Below are positions 7,803 to 16,661 of a DNA stretch of 62,013 bases, in pieces (the first letter of the stretch is position 1; the number at the start of each line of letters is the position of its first letter). The notes under the pieces were generated by a model. That model worked only from the letters and a program-made list of their open reading frames with translations, made no database searches and had not been told where the DNA came from. Origin of the DNA: 66-474 sp040255405 (GTDB taxonomy: Bacteria > Pseudomonadota > Gammaproteobacteria > Xanthomonadales > Rhodanobacteraceae); contig JBDZUX010000014.1 of the NCBI GenBank assembly GCA_040255405.1, positions 1-62,013 on the forward strand. Direction: 5' to 3'. The translations under genes and the position numbers were made by a program.

Positions 7803-8966
7803 TCACCGGGCGGGGATCGCTGCACCCATCGCGCCCGATGGGTTGGAAGTCGCGCCGGACGGGTTCACGCGGTCATGGCGGGCGGCGGACGCCTGCGGTT
7901 TGGCGCTGTTTTTCGCAGGCGGCGCTTCGGGCGGTGACACCAGTATCTTCCTGACCAAGGCGGGAATGCCGAGGTCTGCGATCTCCGCGCGCGAGTACCA
8001 GCACGTCGCATGGTCGTCGGCAACCGCGGCGCGCACGCGCACGCCATGCCACTCGATCGGCGAAGCGTGCAACCTGAAATGGGTGAACACGTGCAGGATT
8101 TCCGGCAAGGCAATGGCTGCGCTGCACTCGAGATCGGCAAGATGCGATGCAAGTTCGCGTGCGGCGCGTTCGTCGGCGGCTTCGGGCAGGCTCCACAATC
8201 GCGGCCACACGCCTTGCGGCGGGCGCCGCTGCAACAGCACGCGGTCGTGCTGGTCGCGCAGCACGACGAAGAAAGTGTGCTTTTCCGGCAGCACGCGCGC
8301 GGGGCGCGCCGCCGGAATCGCGGCCGTGGTGCCATTCCGGTGCGCGACACAGGCTTGCGCTTGCGGACAGGCATCGCAGCGTGGATTCGCGCGCGTGCAG
8401 ACGGTCGCCCCGAGGTCCATGATCGCCTGCGTGTAGTCCGCGATCCGCGCCCCTGGCGTGTGCGTTTCGGCGTGCGACCACAGCGCGTTTTCGACCACGC
8501 GTTCTCCGGGCCAGCCGCCGACGCCGTGATACCGGCTCAGCACGCGCTTGACGTTGCCGTCGAGGATCGCGTGGCGTTGTCCATGCGCCAGCGCCAGGAT
8601 CGCAGCCGCGGTGGAACGGCCGATGCCGGGCAGCGCGGCCAGTGATTCGAAATCGCGCGGCAATTCGCCAGCGTGTTGCGCGACGCATTGTTGTGCGGCT
8701 GCGTGCAGATATCGTGCACGCCGGTAGTACCCGAGGCCCGACCATAGCGCCAGTACGCGATCTTCGGGTGCGGCCGCCAGTGCCCGGACATCCGGCAGCG
8801 CGTCGACGAAGCGTTCGAAGTAAGGGATGACAGTCCCCACTTGGGTTTGTTGCAGCATCACCTCCGAAATCCAAACGCGATAAGGTGTGCGGTGGCGTTG
8901 CCATGGCAGGTCGTGGCGACCATGGTGGTCGTACCAGCGCAGCAAGTGGCGCGCGAAATCGTCCAC
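7803..8966 (-). CDS. mutY: A/G-specific adenine glycosylase MutY
   Basis: A 387-residue base-excision enzyme that removes adenine opposite 8-oxoguanine. E35 (SEVMLQQTQV) and D136 (ILDGNVKRV) are the catalytic pair in the HhH-GPD fold. LPGIGRST (112-119) is the hairpin. C190, C197, C200 and C206 form the [4Fe-4S] cluster loop (C-x6-C-x2-C-x5-C). The C-terminal NUDIX-like domain that recognises oxoG spans about 220-340, and the last 40 residues are a Ser/Ala/Pro tail. It starts with GTG at 8966, three bases after the stop of the AsmA-like gene, so it is co-transcribed and probably coupled to it. Confidence 0.95.
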   Translation of the reverse strand: MDDFARHLLRWYDHHGRHDLPWQRHRTPYRVWISEVMLQQTQVGTVIPYFERFVDALPDVRALAAAPEDRVLALWSGLGYYRRARYLHAAAQQCVAQHAGELPRDFESLAALPGIGRSTAAAILALAHGQRHAILDGNVKRVLSRYHGVGGWPGERVVENALWSHAETHTPGARIADYTQAIMDLGATVCTRANPRCDACPQAQACVAHRNGTTAAIPAARPARVLPEKHTFFVVLRDQHDRVLLQRRPPQGVWPRLWSLPEAADERAARELASHLADLECSAAIALPEILHVFTHFRLHASPIEWHGVRVRAAVADDHATCWYSRAEIADLGIPALVRKILVSPPEAPPAKNSAKPQASAARHDRVNPSGATSNPSGAMGAAIPAR

Positions 8967-8969
8967 CTT

Positions 8970-10124
8970 TCAATGCGCCGCCGACGCGGCCGGCGCGGGG
9001 CTCGAAGAACCGGCCGCCGGCGCGAGGTCCGGGCCGGCGTCGATCGTGAGGCCCGTGGCCTTCAGCCAGCCCAGGTCGAGTCGCCGCACTTTCGCCTCGC
9101 CCGTGAACGGCAACGCGCCCGGTGGTTGGCCCGGCTGCGCGGCCAGCACGCGTTTCCACCAGCGTCCGAATTCGGTCGGCTGCAGGCGGAGGTCGGCGTG
9201 CGCTTCGTCACCGTCCAGTTTCAGGGCAATCGTCAGCGGCACATGCCCGCGCGCGGGCACGACGTTCAGCGCGATCCTGTCGGTGACGGGTTCGGCGGGG
9301 GGGCGGGGCGCCGGCGCGGACGTTGCGGGCGCACTGGCAGACGCGGCAGCCGGCGGCGCGAATGCGCGATGGCGCAGCGTGCCCTGGAGTTGCATCGCAA
9401 GGTCCTCGCCGCCCCGCCAGCTGCCTTCGCCTTGGAGCTCCAGCGCGATGCCTTGCTGCCCGGTGAGGTTGAAGCCCAGGGCCTTGAGGTCGATCACGCC
9501 ATCATGGGCTGCGGAGGGCACCGTGGTGAGTTCGAAATTGAATCGGTTGCCGGCCGCGCCGCGCGCCGCGGCTTCCAGCCGGAACACCTTGCCGGGTGCG
9601 AGCGCGCCGGTTTCGATGCTGAAGTCGAACAGCAGCGGCGAGCCGTTGCGGGAAAGCGTGCCCTGGCTCATGTGCACGCCGGTGGTGATGGTGGGCAGGC
9701 GCGGCGGACCGGGACGGTGCGGCAGCCGCGCGAGCAGCGATTCGAGTTCATCGAGGTTCAAGTGCGGCGCCGCCACGTCCACGCGTTCGATGGCGACTTC
9801 GCCATGCAGCAGCGCGCGCCACGGCACCACGATCGTGGCGCCGGCCGCCTGCAGCACCGGCTTGTTCGAACCGGTGTTGGTCAGGCTGAAGCTCCTCAAT
9901 TGCACGCCGGGCCGGGGAAACAGGGTGGGCTCGGCCGGCGCCTGCAGGCGCAACTTCAGGCCCACCGCGGCAAGGTCGTTTTCCAGCAGGGCCGTGAACC
10001 GGTCGGGTTGCAGGAGGTTATGGACGTACACCGCCGCGGCGATCACCAGTGCGACCAGTACCGCGGCGATCGCCACCGCGATCCAGCCCGGGGGGTGCCG
10101 CGACGATGGCGCGGTGGCCGACAT
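8970..10124 (-). CDS. AsmA-like membrane-anchored protein
   Basis: A 384-residue protein with one N-terminal membrane helix (about 15-35, IAVAIAAVLVALVIAAAVYV) and a long periplasmic beta-rich region. The start LLQPDRFTALLENDL and the repeated short strands match AsmA-family proteins, which are linked to outer-membrane lipid transport and assembly. A Pro/Ala-rich linker (about 265-290) interrupts the fold, and a low-complexity Ser/Pro/Ala tail ends it. It is shorter than classical AsmA (about 600 residues). Its ATG at 10124 follows the ftsY stop by two bases and mutY follows it by three, giving a tight ftsY, asmA-like, mutY operon. Confidence 0.7.
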   Translation of the reverse strand: MSATAPSSRHPPGWIAVAIAAVLVALVIAAAVYVHNLLQPDRFTALLENDLAAVGLKLRLQAPAEPTLFPRPGVQLRSFSLTNTGSNKPVLQAAGATIVVPWRALLHGEVAIERVDVAAPHLNLDELESLLARLPHRPGPPRLPTITTGVHMSQGTLSRNGSPLLFDFSIETGALAPGKVFRLEAAARGAAGNRFNFELTTVPSAAHDGVIDLKALGFNLTGQQGIALELQGEGSWRGGEDLAMQLQGTLRHRAFAPPAAASASAPATSAPAPRPPAEPVTDRIALNVVPARGHVPLTIALKLDGDEAHADLRLQPTEFGRWWKRVLAAQPGQPPGALPFTGEAKVRRLDLGWLKATGLTIDAGPDLAPAAGSSSPAPAASAAH

Positions 10125-10126
10125 GG

Positions 10127-11239
10127 TCAACTGCCGACGGGCAGCAGTCCGTCCACGAAGGCGCGGGCGTCGAACACGCGCAGGTCCTCCGCGCGCTCGC
10201 CAAGGCCGACGTAGCGGATCGGCAGCGCGAACTCCCGCGCCAACGCGAACATCACGCCGCCCTTGGCGGTGCCATCCAGCTTGGTGACCGCGAGTCCGGT
10301 GACGCCAATCGCGTTGGTGAATTCGCGCACCTGGTTGATCGCGTTCTGGCCGGTGGTGCCGTCGATGACCATCAGCACTTCATGCGGCGCCTCGGCGTCG
10401 AGCTTGCCGAGCACGCGCTTGACCTTGGCCAGTTCGTCCATCAGGCCGGAGCGCGTGTGCAGGCGGCCGGCGGTGTCGGCGATCAGGATGTCGTGCTTGT
10501 GCGCGACCGCCATCTGCAGCGCGTCGAAGATCACGCTGGCCGAATCGGCACCCTGTCCCTGCGAGCACACCGGCACGCCCAGCCGCGAACCCCATTCCTG
10601 CAACTGTGCCACCGCGGCGGCACGGAAGGTGTCGCCGGCGGCCAGCAGCACGCCGCGGTTTTCCTGCCGGAAACGCCGTGCCAGCTTGCCGATGGTGGTG
10701 GTCTTGCCGACGCCGTTGACGCCGACCACCAGCAGCACGAACGGTTTGCGCGTGCCGACTTCGAGCGGCTGCGCGACTGGCTGCAGCAAGGCCACCAGCC
10801 GCGCGCGCAATGCTCCGCGCAGCGCGAGTGCATCGGCGAATTCACGCTTGTGCATGCGCCGGCGCAAGTCGTCGATCAATTCGTTGGTGGAAGCGACACC
10901 CACGTCGGCGGAAAGCAGGGTGACTTCCAGTTCGTCCAGCAGTTCGTCGGAGAGTTCCGGGTTGCGCGCGAACAGCGACGACAGTCCGCGGGCGAAACCG
11001 CTGGACGAGAGCCGGTCGCGCCAACTGCGGCGCGACGGGGCTGTCTGTGCCGGCGCGAGAAAATCGTCCGGACCGCTCGCGACATTCGGAAGCGCCGATT
11101 CCGCGGTCGGCAGTTCGGGTTCGTGCCGGGCAGGCGGGACCGGCTGCCCGGACGCCTCGTCCTGGACCGGTTCGCCGGAAGCCGGCGGCGGTTCGGGACG
11201 CGGCTTGCGACCGGCCAGTTTGTTCCAGAGGCTCGCCAT
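10127..11239 (-). CDS. ftsY: Signal recognition particle receptor FtsY
   Basis: A 370-residue SRP GTPase that receives Ffh-bound ribosomes at the membrane. The acidic, Pro-rich A domain (about 1-80) is followed by the helical N domain and the G domain. GVNGVGKT (173-180) is the P-loop, with DTAGR and TKLDG downstream and GDTFRAAA as the insertion-box motif. The start MASLWNKLAG is typical of a membrane-binding amphipathic N terminus. Reading on upstream would run through two intergenic palindromes, so 11239 is preferred. It heads the operon with the AsmA-like gene and mutY, and is divergent from rsmD. Confidence 0.95.
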   Translation of the reverse strand: MASLWNKLAGRKPRPEPPPASGEPVQDEASGQPVPPARHEPELPTAESALPNVASGPDDFLAPAQTAPSRRSWRDRLSSSGFARGLSSLFARNPELSDELLDELEVTLLSADVGVASTNELIDDLRRRMHKREFADALALRGALRARLVALLQPVAQPLEVGTRKPFVLLVVGVNGVGKTTTIGKLARRFRQENRGVLLAAGDTFRAAAVAQLQEWGSRLGVPVCSQGQGADSASVIFDALQMAVAHKHDILIADTAGRLHTRSGLMDELAKVKRVLGKLDAEAPHEVLMVIDGTTGQNAINQVREFTNAIGVTGLAVTKLDGTAKGGVMFALAREFALPIRYVGLGERAEDLRVFDARAFVDGLLPVGS

Positions 11240-11293
11240 CGGGTTCACGCTTGAAGTATGCAGGCCCGAAATGCTAACACCGGGTTTATTAAT

Positions 11294-11314
11294 GCGATCA
11301 TCCATGATCGTTGC
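11294..11314. repeat. Palindromic 21-base element, copy 1
   Basis: Contains CGATCAT-CC-ATGATCG, a perfect 7-base inverted repeat with a 2-base centre. A second copy with two substitutions lies at 11381-11401, 87 bases away, also between ftsY and rsmD. This could be an operator pair; no bound regulator is known. Confidence 0.6.
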
Positions 11315-11380
11315 AATAGTCAAGTCAAGGCCGGCATGGCAGGTTTGCTTCGGGGGAACACCGGAATGGGCATTTTCCTT

Positions 11381-11401
11381 GCGATCGTCCATGATCGCTG
11401 C
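11381..11401. repeat. Palindromic 21-base element, copy 2
   Basis: GCGATCGTCCATGATCGCTGC differs from copy 1 at 2 of 21 positions. One of the changes breaks one base pair of the inverted repeat. It sits about 86 bases upstream of the rsmD ATG. Confidence 0.6.
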
Positions 11402-11486
11402 TGCGTTCGACAATCACGTGAATCGAATATCCGCGAAACTGGCGGATCCAGAGCGGCCGTCCACGACCTGACTTCTTGCGAAAGCC

Positions 11487-12071
11487 ATGAACAAGCAGAT
11501 CAATGGGGCGTCGCCGCCGGGACACGTCCGCATCATCGGCGGCCGGCTGCGCGGATCGCGGCTGAGCGTGCCGACGTTGCCCGGTTTGCGCCCGACGCCG
11601 CAGCGGCTTCGGCAGACGCTGTTCGACTGGCTGGCGCCGGTGATCGACGGTGCGCGCGTGCTGGATGTGTTTGCCGGCACCGGTGCGCTGGGCATCGAGG
11701 CCTTGTCGCGCGGGGCGCGGCAGGCGGTCTTTCTCGAGCAGGATGGCGCGCGGGCGCGGGCGATCGAAGCGGATCTTGCGCGCCTGCACCAGGACGCCGC
11801 AATCGTGCGGCACGTCGATGCGCTGCGCGCATTGGCGGCACCGGCGACCGAAACTTTCGACGTCGCTTTCCTCGATCCGCCCTTCGGCTCGGCGCTGTGG
11901 GCGGACGCCGCGGCACTGCTCGATGGGCAAGGCTGGCTTGCGCCGGGCGCATGGGTGTACGTCGAATCCGGGGTCGATGACGCGTGGGAGGTTCCCGCGC
12001 GCTGGCGCGTGCACCGGCAGCGTGACGCGGGCGCGGTGCGCGGCACGCTGTTTCGCCTCGGCGGGGATTGA
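11487..12071 (+). CDS. rsmD: 16S rRNA m2G966 methyltransferase RsmD
   Basis: A 194-residue SAM-dependent enzyme that methylates G966 of 16S rRNA during 30S assembly. The family opener RIIGGRLRGSRL (15-26), the SAM motif DVFAGTGALGIEALSRGA (60-77) and the catalytic D-P-P-F (130-133) are intact, and the length is typical. RPTPQRLRQTLFDWL is the conserved substrate segment. It is followed 48 bases later by coaD, the usual rsmD-coaD pair. Confidence 0.95.
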   Translation: MNKQINGASPPGHVRIIGGRLRGSRLSVPTLPGLRPTPQRLRQTLFDWLAPVIDGARVLDVFAGTGALGIEALSRGARQAVFLEQDGARARAIEADLARLHQDAAIVRHVDALRALAAPATETFDVAFLDPPFGSALWADAAALLDGQGWLAPGAWVYVESGVDDAWEVPARWRVHRQRDAGAVRGTLFRLGGD

Positions 12072-12119
12072 TGCGCGCGGTGCTGTCGCGGCGGTGCCGC
12101 AAGATGGCACAATGGGGGC

Positions 12120-12674
12120 ATGGGGACCGGCAAGCCAATTCGATCCAATCCGCGCATCGCGGTGTACCCGGGGACGTTCGACCCGATCACCAATGGTCAC
12201 GGCGACCTGGTCGCGCGCGCGGCGCCGCTGTTCGACACCGTGATCGTGGCGGTCGCGAAATCGAGCGGCAAGACGCCGAGGTTCGAACTGGCCGAACGGG
12301 TCGCGCTTGCGCGCGCGGCGTTGGCCGATGTGCCCAACGTCGAGGTGCGCGGGTTCGATACCCTGCTGGCGCGCTTCATGACCGAATGCGGCGCGGGCGT
12401 GATCCTGCGCGGATTGCGCGCGGTGTCCGATTTCGAGTATGAATTCCAGCTCGCCAGCATGAACCGGCACCTGATTCCGCAAGCCGAAACGTTGTTCCTG
12501 ACGCCGGCCGAGGAATGGAGCTTCATTTCGTCGTCGCTGGTGCGTGAAATCGCCAGCCTCGGCGGCGACGTTTCCAATTTTGTTCATCCGGCTGTCCAGA
12601 AGGCCTTGCGTCGACACCGACGCAAGCCGGGGGGGCGAGCTGGTTCTGCCGTTCCACGCAAGTCATCGAGGTGA
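12120..12674 (+). CDS. coaD: Phosphopantetheine adenylyltransferase CoaD
   Basis: This enzyme transfers AMP from ATP to 4'-phosphopantetheine, the fourth step of CoA synthesis. AVYPGTFDPITNGH (14-27) holds the nucleotidyltransferase T/HxGH motif, and RGLRAVSDFEYE and ISSSLVREI are the substrate and ATP loops. The usual length is about 160 residues. Here there are 184, with a 9-residue N-terminal addition and a basic C-terminal tail (RRHRRKPGGR). If the real start is an internal codon closer to RIAVYPG, the N-terminal excess disappears. Its stop lies 5 bases before the next ATG. Confidence 0.95.
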   Translation: MGTGKPIRSNPRIAVYPGTFDPITNGHGDLVARAAPLFDTVIVAVAKSSGKTPRFELAERVALARAALADVPNVEVRGFDTLLARFMTECGAGVILRGLRAVSDFEYEFQLASMNRHLIPQAETLFLTPAEEWSFISSSLVREIASLGGDVSNFVHPAVQKALRRHRRKPGGRAGSAVPRKSSR

Positions 12675-12679
12675 TCGCC

Positions 12680-13234
12680 ATGCGCAAATTCCTTTTCATC
12701 GCCGCCATCGCGTTGCTGGGTACCGTGGGCCTGAGCGCCTGCAACGACAGCGGCGAAGGCCAGACTACGGTCGAGGCCAAGGCCACCAAGCCCACCGATC
12801 CGAATGACATCAAGGGATGGCAGGCCTATCTGACCCAGATCGTGCAGGACAACCTGGGCAACATCACCAACACGCCGTACGTCTACTTCGTGCCCGATGT
12901 GCCTGTCCGGGTCGCCGCAGCCGCAGCGTCGGCCGGTGCGGCCGGTACGGCCGCCCAACCCGCCAGTGCTACGTCCGCAGAGGAAACCCTGGGCCGGGTC
13001 CAGGACCAGATCGACACGGTGGTTGCCGCGACCGTGTTGCCGGGCAACATGGTGGCCGCGGGCGGTCCGAACTCGGCGACCACGGCGAAGGTGCTGGAGA
13101 ATGCGTTCAATCAGGCGTCGCCGGGTTCCTTCAAGGGGGTGGTGGTGCTGTTCATCGGCGACCAGGCCGACGAAGCTGCGGTGAAGGCGGCGATCGAGCC
13201 GAGCGGGGCGACGTTCAAGTTCGCGCAAATGTAA
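12680..13234 (+). CDS. Lipoprotein of unknown function
   Basis: A 184-residue protein with a lipobox LSAC: the signal runs to residue 20 and C21 would be lipidated. The mature part has a conserved-looking segment (KGWQAYLTQIVQDN, NTPYVYFVPD), an Ala/Ser-rich linker near 80-105, and a C-terminal alpha/beta-like part (FKGVVVLFIGDQADEAAVK). No known enzyme motif is present. GAGGTG 6 bases upstream supports the ATG at 12680. It follows coaD by 5 bases, so it is probably in the same transcript. Confidence 0.7.
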   Translation: MRKFLFIAAIALLGTVGLSACNDSGEGQTTVEAKATKPTDPNDIKGWQAYLTQIVQDNLGNITNTPYVYFVPDVPVRVAAAAASAGAAGTAAQPASATSAEETLGRVQDQIDTVVAATVLPGNMVAAGGPNSATTAKVLENAFNQASPGSFKGVVVLFIGDQADEAAVKAAIEPSGATFKFAQM

Positions 13235-13280
13235 GGTCGACTGGGCGATCGCCTGCAGGCAGGCCCCTGCAGGGCTGCTG

Positions 13281-13311
13281 TTGCAGGAGCGCGCCTGCGC
13301 GCGAACCGCGT
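13281..13311. repeat. REP-like element cut by an assembly gap
   Basis: The sequence TTGCAGGAGCGCGCCTGCG and its continuation resemble the GTAGGAGCGCGCCTGCGCGCGA class of short palindromic repeats scattered in xanthomonad genomes. It runs straight into the run of N, which suggests that repeat copies broke the assembly. Confidence 0.55.
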
Positions 13312-13411
13312 NNNNNNNNNNNNNNNNNNNNNNNNNNNNNNNNNNNNNNNNNNNNNNNNNNNNNNNNNNNNNNNNNNNNNNNNNNNNNNNNNNNNNNNNN
13401 NNNNNNNNNNN
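13312..13411. other. Assembly gap (100 N)
   Basis: A 100-base run of N, a conventional filler of unknown true length. It lies between the lipoprotein gene and lepA, next to a REP-like element. Confidence 0.99.
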
Positions 13412-13499
13412 GGCCAATCCCGTCGGGTTCCGGATTCCTGCCGCGGCCATGCGATAATGCTGCGTTTGACCCAGCGCCACCCGGTGCAATCCAGCGCGC

Positions 13500-15290
13500 A
13501 TGCAGCAGATCCGCAACTTTTCCATCATCGCCCACATCGACCACGGCAAGTCCACGCTGGCCGACCGCATCATCCAGATCTGCGGCGGCCTCTCCGAGCG
13601 CGAAATGGAAGCGCAGGTGCTGGACGACAACCCGATCGAGCGCGAGCGCGGCATCACGATCAAGGCGCGTTCGGTGTCGCTGCCCTACACCGCGCGCGAC
13701 GGGCAGGTCTATGAATTGAACTTCATCGACACGCCCGGGCACGTCGATTTCTCTTATGAAGTGTCGCGTTCGCTCGCGGCGTGCGAGGGCGCTTTGCTGG
13801 TGGTCGACGCCGCGCAAGGCGTCGAGGCGCAGTCGGTCGCGAACTGCTACACGGCGGTCGAGATGGGGCTGGAAGTCGTGCCGGTGCTGAACAAGATCGA
13901 CCTGCCCACCGCCGACATCCCGAAGGTGAAGGAAGAGATCGAAGCGGTGATCGGCATCCATGCGGATGACGCCGTTGCGATCAGCGCCAAGACCGGCGAG
14001 AACGTGCGCGAAGTGCTGGAGGCGATCGTCGCGCGGATCCCGCCGCCGAAGCCGCGCGACACCGACAAGCTTCAGGCGCTGATCATCGATTCATGGTTCG
14101 ACAACTACCTCGGCGTGGTGATGCTGGTGCGGGTGATGCAGGGCGAGATCAAGCCCGGCGACAAGCTTGAGGTGATGTCGACCGGCCGCAGCCATCAGGT
14201 CGACAACGTCGGCGTGTTCACGCCCAAGCGCAAGGAACTGGGCAAACTCGGCGCCGGCGAAGTGGGCTGGGTCAATGCCTCGATCAAGGACGTGCACGGT
14301 GCACCGGTCGGCGACACGCTGACGCTGGCGAGCGATCCTGCACCCAAGCCGCTGCCCGGCTTCCAGCACATGCAGCCGCGCGTGTTCGCGGGGTTGTTTC
14401 CGGTTGCGTCGGATGATTTCCCGGCGCTGCGCGAGGCGCTGGACAAGTTGCGCCTCAACGACGCCGCGCTGTTTTTCGAGCCGGAATCTTCGGAAGCGAT
14501 GGGCTTCGGGTTTCGCTGCGGCTTCCTCGGCATGCTGCACATGGAAATCGTGCAGGAGCGCCTCGAGCGCGAGTACGACCTCGATCTCGTCACCACCGCG
14601 CCGACCGTGGTGTACGAGGTGCTGAAGAGCGACGGCGAGGTGATGCTGCTGGACAACCCGGCCAAACTGCCGCCCGGCAACGAGGTCGCGGAGATCCGCG
14701 AGCCGATCATCGTCGCCGACATCCTGACGCCGCCCGAACACATCGGCAACGTGATTACGCTGTGCGAGGAAAAGCGCGGCGTGCAGCGTTCGATCCAGTA
14801 CCTGGCGGGCCAGGTGCGGATCAGCTACGAACTGCCGCTGGCCGAGGTGGTGCTGGATTTCTTCGATCGCCTGAAGTCGGTCAGCCGCGGCTACGCGTCG
14901 ATGGACTACCACTTCGACCGGTTCGAAGCGGGCCCGTTCGTGCGCGTGGACGTGCTGATCAACGGCGATCGGGTGGACGCGCTCAGCCTGATCGTGCATC
15001 GTGCGCATGCCGACCGCCGTGGCCGCGACCTGGTCGAACGGATGCGCGAACTGATTCCGCGGCAGATGTTCGACGTCGCGATCCAGGCCGCGGTCGGCGC
15101 GCAGATCATCGCGCGTTCCACGGTGAAGGCGTTGCGCAAGAACGTGCTGGCAAAATGCTACGGCGGCGACGTCAGCCGCAAGAAGAAGTTGCTGGAGAAG
15201 CAGAAGGAAGGCAAGAAGCGGATGAAACAGGTCGGCCGGGTCGAGATTCCGCAGGAAGCGTTCCTTGCCGTGCTCAGGACCGACAAATGA
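13500..15290 (+). CDS. lepA: Elongation factor 4 (LepA)
   Basis: A 596-residue translational GTPase that back-translocates or remodels stalled ribosomes. The P-loop AHIDHGKS, ERERGITI (switch I), DTPGH and NKIDLP are all in place, followed by the EF-Tu-like domain II, the EF-G-like domains, and the LepA-specific C-terminal domain (YGGDVSRKKKLLEKQKEGKKR near the end). Length is normal. It is the first gene of the conserved lepA-lepB-DUF4845-rnc-era-recO order, though a 287-base interval with a palindromic element separates it from lepB. Confidence 0.97.
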   Translation: MQQIRNFSIIAHIDHGKSTLADRIIQICGGLSEREMEAQVLDDNPIERERGITIKARSVSLPYTARDGQVYELNFIDTPGHVDFSYEVSRSLAACEGALLVVDAAQGVEAQSVANCYTAVEMGLEVVPVLNKIDLPTADIPKVKEEIEAVIGIHADDAVAISAKTGENVREVLEAIVARIPPPKPRDTDKLQALIIDSWFDNYLGVVMLVRVMQGEIKPGDKLEVMSTGRSHQVDNVGVFTPKRKELGKLGAGEVGWVNASIKDVHGAPVGDTLTLASDPAPKPLPGFQHMQPRVFAGLFPVASDDFPALREALDKLRLNDAALFFEPESSEAMGFGFRCGFLGMLHMEIVQERLEREYDLDLVTTAPTVVYEVLKSDGEVMLLDNPAKLPPGNEVAEIREPIIVADILTPPEHIGNVITLCEEKRGVQRSIQYLAGQVRISYELPLAEVVLDFFDRLKSVSRGYASMDYHFDRFEAGPFVRVDVLINGDRVDALSLIVHRAHADRRGRDLVERMRELIPRQMFDVAIQAAVGAQIIARSTVKALRKNVLAKCYGGDVSRKKKLLEKQKEGKKRMKQVGRVEIPQEAFLAVLRTDK

Positions 15291-15425
15291 ATGGCTTGGG
15301 ATATGGGGACAAAGGACTCGGGATGCGGGACTCGGGACACAATCATTCTCATCGTTCCGGAGCGGGCCGCAGGCCCGGATCCGGAATCGGTTTGGTGTTC
15401 GCGCGCGCGGCGCAACACCGATGCC

Positions 15426-15463
15426 GATTCCGGGTTCCGCGCTACGCGCGGCCCCGGAATGAC
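15426..15463. repeat. Palindromic element of the GATTCCGG...CCGGAATGAC family
   Basis: GATTCCGGG and CCCCGGAATGAC bound a GC-rich internal hairpin (CCGCGC/GCGCGG). A related element with the same outer ends and a shorter loop lies at 50493-50516. It sits between lepA and lepB. Confidence 0.65.
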
Positions 15464-15577
15464 AAATCAGGATCGGCTTCTCCGAAATGACGAAAGTCAC
15501 TGGTTTTCCGCATCAGCGGAAATGAAGATTGCGACAGTTGCAGAACCGCGCCATGCGCGCGATCCAAGGATTACGCA

Positions 15578-16480
15578 GTGAAGAAAGACGTATTCGGGAC
15601 CGTGGTGCTGGTGGCGGTCGTCGCCATCTGCCTTTACATCTGGTACGTGACCTCGGATTTCGCGCTGGCGCTGGTGCTGATCACCGCCGCGTTCTTCGTG
15701 ATCTGGGTGGTCGACCGTGTCGCGTTCGCGCGCCGTCGCCGGGAGCGCGCCGCGGCGGATGGTCGCAAGCCGCACGAGCCGGTGCTGGTCGATTACGCGC
15801 GTTCGTTCTTCCCAGTGATCCTGGCGGTGCTGCTGTTCCGCACCTTCCTGCTGGAACCGTTCCGGATCCCCTCGGGTTCGATGATGCCGACCCTGCTGGT
15901 CGGGGACTTCGTGCTGGTCAACAAGTTCGCCTACGGACTGCGCCTGCCGGTTACCAATACCAAGATCCTCGACACCGGCGAACCGCAGCGCGGCGACATC
16001 GCGGTGTTCCGCTATCCGCTGAACCCCAAGGAGGATTACATCAAACGCATCATCGGCGTGCCCGGCGACACCATCAAGGTGGTCGGCGAAGACGTCTCCA
16101 TCAATGGAAGACCCGTGCCGCAGACGCTGGTCGGTGAGTACCGCGGCACCGACAAGATCAGCATCCAGATGGAAGAAAACCCCAATGTGTCGCCGGTGCA
16201 GCTCTACACGGAGGAACTGGGCGGAGGCACGCATTCCACGCTGCACTTCCGGTATGTCGAGTCCTACAATTGCATCGGCTCCGGCGGCACCCCCACGACT
16301 GACCGCGGCTGCGAATGGAAGGTGCCGCAAGGCTACTATTTCGCGATGGGCGACAACCGCGACAACAGCGCGGACAGCCGCTTCTGGGGCTTCGTGCCGG
16401 AGCGGAACCTGGCCGGCAAGGCGTTCTTCATCTGGTTCAGCCTCGCCGACTGGCACCGCATCGGCACGGTGTTGCGCTGA
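15578..16480 (+). CDS. lepB: Signal peptidase I
   Basis: A 300-residue inner-membrane protease that removes Sec and Tat signal peptides. Membrane helices are near 6-24, 28-46 and 76-92. The catalytic dyad is S101 in PSGSMMPTL and K156 in YIKRIIGVPGD. GDNRDNSADSRFWG is the conserved box E. The start is a GTG at 15578 with AAGGA 9 bases upstream. It precedes DUF4845 and rnc, its usual neighbours. Confidence 0.95.
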   Translation: MKKDVFGTVVLVAVVAICLYIWYVTSDFALALVLITAAFFVIWVVDRVAFARRRRERAAADGRKPHEPVLVDYARSFFPVILAVLLFRTFLLEPFRIPSGSMMPTLLVGDFVLVNKFAYGLRLPVTNTKILDTGEPQRGDIAVFRYPLNPKEDYIKRIIGVPGDTIKVVGEDVSINGRPVPQTLVGEYRGTDKISIQMEENPNVSPVQLYTEELGGGTHSTLHFRYVESYNCIGSGGTPTTDRGCEWKVPQGYYFAMGDNRDNSADSRFWGFVPERNLAGKAFFIWFSLADWHRIGTVLR

Positions 16481-16661
16481 CCGGGCGCCGGCGGCAGTGT
16501 TCGCGTATTGAAGCGGGTCACGGAACGGCAAGACGTTCCCCTTTGCCGCGCGCACGCGCGCCGTGTTGCATTAAGCTCATCTCCTCCCGCTGGGCACCTG
16601 AGGGTGCCGTCGTTGCGGCGCAGGCGGGAATCATCCTCAATCGAGTGCGGGGGGCGACTCC

